Part shown: positions 60,862 through 64,000 of the stretch, piece by piece | Layout: each line of letters begins with the position of its first letter | Numbering within the stretch: position 1 is the first letter of the stretch | Source of the DNA: Tillus elongatus | Taxonomy: Eukaryota; Arthropoda; Insecta; Coleoptera; Cleridae | Direction of reading: 5' to 3' | Assembly (NCBI GenBank): GCA_964006375.1 | Contig: OZ023267.1 | Coordinates: 29,971,869-30,035,868 of the forward strand | DNA: 64,000 bases | Translations under genes and position numbers: made by a program | The notes under the pieces: model-generated | Databases searched by the model: none | What the model saw: only the letters and a program-made list of their open reading frames with translations | Told to the model about the DNA's origin: nothing

Positions 60862-60868
<7 letters not shown>
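60643..60868 (-). repeat. LINE 3' end with (TTAGA)4 tail, abutting (TA)n
   Basis: On the minus strand, residues LFELLNGQATSLRWQYTCQT and a stop are followed by a 3' UTR (gtgagccacaatagacctaa, gagggactggaatagcccac) and (TCTAA)4 at 60663-60643. The same UTR block, with a (TTAGG)4 tail, is at 22353-22440. The 5' side is truncated at ctctctctata against (TA)n. Confidence 0.68.

Positions 60869-60869
<1 letters not shown>

Positions 60870-60935
<66 letters not shown>
60870..60935. repeat. (TA)n tract
   Basis: About 33 TA units between the LINE end and a family T L module. Confidence 0.97.
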
Positions 60936-60939
<4 letters not shown>

Positions 60940-61032
60940 ATATAAAAATTGAAACTGGCCGCGGATACGGGTTCTAGGGGTCCTAGTTCGTACCTCTCTA
61001 TTAGTGAATTTTTTAAAATAAAAAATCACTAA
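60936..61032 (-). repeat. Family T L module, shortened
   Basis: aaaattgaaactggccgcgg, ggttctaggggtcctagttc, then an internal deletion to the tattagtgaatttttt...aaaaaatcactaat hairpin end. Confidence 0.85.
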
Positions 61033-61049
61033 TACTCTATTTCTCGGGT

Positions 61050-61650
61050 TTTATTTATTAGGTTTTCATTTATTAGGCTTTCATTCTGTGTCCCACTGTT
61101 CCGGTTCTCAAACTGGTGGACTGTATGGACGAAGTCATGTGAATCACACTCTTGAATAATTTGGGGAGGGTCATCAGATTCTTCAAATTTGTCTCGCTTG
61201 TGTGTTCTTCGGTTACCGAATCATTTTCTAAAGTTTCTTCATCAGAGCTCAAATTTTCCTCACTTTCACTTTCAAAGTCTGGAGTGTATTCACTTTCACT
61301 GTCACATTAAAGGTTCTTCCTCACTAACATTCAATTCGCTACTATCCAGTACATTTAAAATTCTGTTCACTTCATATTCATCTAACTCACAGTAATTTAC
61401 GTCTTCCGTTTTTCGTTTTTAGCCCTTTCAGAGCATCGCGAAGCTCTTGAGACGATATTTTAACGCAGACTGGCGCCAAATCGGCTAAAATGCAGGTGGC
61501 AGATATTTTAATCACCTGACTTTGCCATGTTGCCGGCTCTCGTAAATATTTGTCAGTGCCAATAGTGTTGGGCATCCGTCTGTCTAACACACAGAAATGA
61601 ACGAAACGGTTCGTCGGTTGTCTGTGATCCAAATCAAACATTTATAGGAC
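61050..61650 (-). pseudogene. Unrecognised broken coding stretch with acidic segment
   Basis: The minus strand has an 84-codon frame (61641-61387, including QELRDALKGLKTKNGRR) overlapping another that reads NYCELDEYEVNRILNVLDSS and, after a stop, PDFESESEENLSSDEETLEN. A charged, Ser/Glu-rich N-terminal segment of this kind occurs in piggyBac-type and other domesticated transposase proteins, but nothing here is diagnostic. Function not assigned. Confidence 0.35.
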
Positions 61651-61894
61651 TCGAAAAGGCAGATGTCCAGAAAACAAACCAGCATCTGACGAATATATTC
61701 GGCACCCGTCTATCTGCCAAAAATCTTAATAATGGATATATTAGTCAAGCATACTGGAAGGGCTAGTATTGTATCGCATTTTGTTCTGTAGGTCCATCTA
61801 TTTTTGCTACTATAGAAAATCACCGACGACAGGGAGCTGTTTCTTCACTACCTTACCATTTTGTCAATTTTGCAGTGCCCCTTTTCTTATGTAA

Positions 61895-61990
61895 GAAGCG
61901 TAGTGATATTTAACGTGGCTAACATCGCATGGTAAACGGGATCAAGGGCTCTCCTAAGTGCGAAACGTGAGGAGCCTTTTTACATCTGAC
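61895..61990 (-). repeat. SINE body fragment
   Basis: atttaacgtggctaacatcg, catggtaaacgggatcaagg: a diverged inverted piece of the SINE body. Confidence 0.5.
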
Positions 61991-62149
61991 AGCATTCTAT
62001 ATGTTGCTTTTTCTTTCATAATATTACTTCGCTAACCTATACTGAATTCTAATCTTACTTGATGCCTGTGCTATGCAAGATTTCCAATGATAAAATATAG
62101 TAACTTGTGGAGTTAATATGGTAAACTAGTACGTTACTTCTAATAAGAG

Positions 62150-62485
62150 CAGCAGCTATGATGGTGCAGTGGTAATAGTGTGCATCTGAAGCCAAGGACT
62201 GCAGCTACAAATCCCAGTAAAATCAGTACATACTGTTAAGTTAACATAAACCAACCTTGTGGCATTGCCTTTGAGCAAGCTCAATATTATTCGGTGGCGG
62301 GCGTAATGCCACCGGTCCCGTGTACTATGCGATGTTGGACACGATAAGTATCCCTATGCTCCTTATAGAATGAAAGGGACTAAGCAAAATGCACGAAATT
62401 GTAAGGTAGAACTGCTGGCTTCGCTGATTGGCCATAGTCGTGGAAACAGGCCGACATTAAAATAAAAGTACAAACAAATCAATAG
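62150..62485 (+). repeat. Diverged tRNA-headed SINE
   Basis: Head gatggtgcagtggtaatagt with a degenerate B box (gctacaaatccc), then body blocks ttgagcaagctcaatatt, ggcgggcgtaatgccaccgg, tgcgatgttggacacgataa and ctgattggccatagtcgtgg in the family order, with an A/T-rich end. Confidence 0.75.
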
Positions 62486-63035
62486 AAAAGGTATAGAATA
62501 AGGGTTACGTTTCAAAGTACAGATATCCTGACTCTTTATAGTGGCAAATTATCATTAATATGTATGTATCAAAATCGTATCCATATAATACTGATAATAT
62601 ATATTCATGAAGGATTATGCTTCAAAGTACAATAGTATTTCACTTACTAAATAAAAGATAAATATTTATCGATTTAGCTTTTTAACTCATTTAATTTAAT
62701 AAGTGATTCTGGAATAGGAAGTGGCAACGCTGTGTGTAATTTCAGCTGAACGGAGTTTTTGGACATGCTGAAATATGCACGAAGTCTTAGAGTAGCAATC
62801 TTGAGTATTACCACATAATGTTATATAATATAGTGGCTCTACTCAGACAGAAAGTCAATGTGACATAGTGACTGGCGTGTTGGATGATGTGTTAGGCTTT
62901 CTGTATTATGGTGACTTTGCTGTTATCAATACTTCTAAGTAACGATTAAATAATCAACAGGCTGAAATTTTAAACAAGTATTGTTTTTCTACTTTCTTTT
63001 TAAAATGCTTATAACTACCTTTTTTTAACTTGCAG
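62486..63035. other. 3' part of ABCB10 intron 1, no repeat recognised
   Basis: Unique-looking sequence ending in the polypyrimidine-rich acceptor ctttttttaacttgcag. Confidence 0.55.
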
Positions 63036-63242
63036 GTGCTGTAGGATTTTTATTAGTTTCAAGTACCGTAACGATGGCAATTCCATTCAGTTTAGGGAAG
63101 GTGTTAGACATAATTTATAACAGTAGTTCTAATTCAGATGAAGCCAGACTGAAGCTTAACAAACTCTGTGGTGTCCTGGTTTGTATTTTTGTTGCAGGTG
63201 CAATCTGCAACTATGGACGGATTTATTTGATGTCAACATCAG
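63036..63242 (+). CDS. ABCB10: Mitochondrial ABC half-transporter (ABCB10-type), exon 2
   Basis: 207-nt exon. The acceptor (aacttgcag before 63036) joins exon 1 in phase 1 to give WRLIGAVGFLLVSSTVTMAI. It encodes the first transmembrane helix (GAVGFLLVSSTVTMAIPFSL), a matrix/intermembrane loop (IIYNSSSNSDEARLKLNKL) and the second helix (GVLVCIFVAGAICNYGRIYL) ending MSTSG, a strong match in order and spacing to ABCB10. The donor is GTACCT at 63243 in phase 1. The nucleotide-binding domain and remaining helices lie beyond the window. No lesion is seen. Confidence 0.9.
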
Positions 63243-63399
63243 GTACCTATCTTTTGTTTTAATTTTTGTTTTATAATTGCTTTGTTGAGTATATATGGTA
63301 TGTTTTGCAAAAAACAAAAAAAAAAAAATAATTAACTCGCACATCTAAAATTACTGCATAAATTGTAGATTATATATAAATTGAGTTTCCATTAGTATA

Positions 63400-63690
63400 C
63401 TGCTGGGATTGCACAAGCCGCAATTCGTGACTGCGGATTCAAACAAATTGATCACACTCTGTATAGTCCAGATATGGCACCTAGTGACTACTACCTATTT
63501 GAAAAAGCATCTTTGCGGGCGCCATTTCGGTGACGGTGAAGAGGCGAAAGCCGAATATTTTGATGAAAAACTGAAAGAATATTTTTTTAGAGGTATCAAA
63601 TTGCTGCTGAAACGATGTGATTTGTGCATTGATGTTAAGGGGGACTTTATTGAAAAATACAATTTAATTGTGAGTCCTCTTCCATAGTCA
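63400..63690 (+). pseudogene. Mariner (DD34D-type) transposase C-terminal relic in ABCB10 intron 2
   Basis: Over two frames the plus strand reads AAIRDCGFKQIDHTLYSPDM followed by APSDYYLF, which contains the third catalytic Asp region, then after a one-base shift GRHFGDGEEAKAEYF and CIDVKGDFIEKY, the C-terminus of mariner transposases similar to the SETMAR-type domain. The N-terminal two-thirds is absent. Confidence 0.85.
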
Positions 63691-64000
63691 GGCAGCGAAA
63701 TTTTTGCGTTTACCTTATACAGTGCATTTCAAAAGTAAGGAATAAACTATTTTTTTCTGTTATTAGTAATTAAAATAATGCTAATAGGCGGCAACTGAGT
63801 TTTTTAAATGCAAATGTAATTTTCAAATTTTCATTTAATTTAATACCCGCTTTTTAAAATTAAACGATTTTTTTATAGTGCTAAATGGATTATTCACTTT
63901 CATTTAAGAAGAGGTATTACATGACACCGCTTTCTGCTTCAAAATGTTGTGAGGGTAGTTATTCAAAGGTGGTTGGCGTGGGACTTTTACTTAAAAAGGC
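63691..64000. other. Intronic sequence, nothing recognised
   Basis: AT-rich continuation of ABCB10 intron 2 to the window edge; no exon motif found. Confidence 0.45.

Noticed and set aside
63409..63687. Third ABCB10 exon
   Set aside because: The residues match mariner transposase C-terminal blocks, not the ABC transporter, and no splice sites frame it.

Overview
The window is TE-saturated, AT-rich animal nuclear DNA, almost certainly from an insect. The evidence is intron-split host exons with GT..AG junctions, IS630-Tc1-mariner transposases of the DD41D type, a hAT element, a Ty3/gypsy element with ATAT target duplications, several LINE lineages, tRNA-headed SINEs and short (TTAGG)n runs. 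The order cannot be fixed from sequence alone. No prokaryotic or CRISPR features are present.

Two host genes are supported, both with an apparent mitochondrial presequence, and they point away from each other. On the minus strand is an acyl-CoA synthetase of the 4-coumarate-CoA-ligase/luciferase family: exon 1 at 29223-28930, exon 2 at 4549-4339 and exon 3 at 558-214, continuing off the left edge. Phases and homology agree across a 24.4-kb first intron. On the plus strand is a mitochondrial ABC half-transporter of the ABCB10 type: exon 1 at 56426-56762 and exon 2 at 63036-63242, continuing off the right edge.

Everything else is mobile or repetitive. 1-5 kb: a DD41D mariner relic and LINE fragments inside synthetase intron 2. 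5-11.7 kb: a DD41D element with unusually long (about 0.68 kb) terminal inverted repeats, then a second relic. 11.8-17 kb: a GC-rich LINE with two intact ORFs (DUF4780-like ORF1; endonuclease-RT-RNase H ORF2) sitting between (TA)n tracts. 18.5-20.8 kb: a long-arm foldback element between (TA)n tracts, one about 420 bp long. 21-28.7 kb: diverged repeats, a LINE copy, a nested foldback, an internally inverted mariner relic and a higher-order tandem array made from a LINE tail. 30-45.4 kb: an array of a recurrent modular repeat, here called family T (module R, a (TA)n core, module L, spacer X), interrupted by a DD41D element and a near-intact gypsy element with 746-bp LTRs. 45.5-51.6 kb: SINEs, another DD41D element and a LINE cut off at a (TA)n tract. 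52-55.5 kb: a mariner relic, a solo gypsy LTR containing a hAT element with a perfect 8-bp duplication, and a LINE relic. 56.8-59.3 kb: a large multi-unit palindrome inside ABCB10 intron 1, followed by SINE and LINE fragments.

The unifying pattern is that (TA)n cores, many of them inside family T copies, mark the insertion sites or breakpoints of most large elements: mariners (TA target), gypsy (ATAT duplication), the LINE and the foldback. The tracts look like recurrent landing pads that keep new insertions away from exons.
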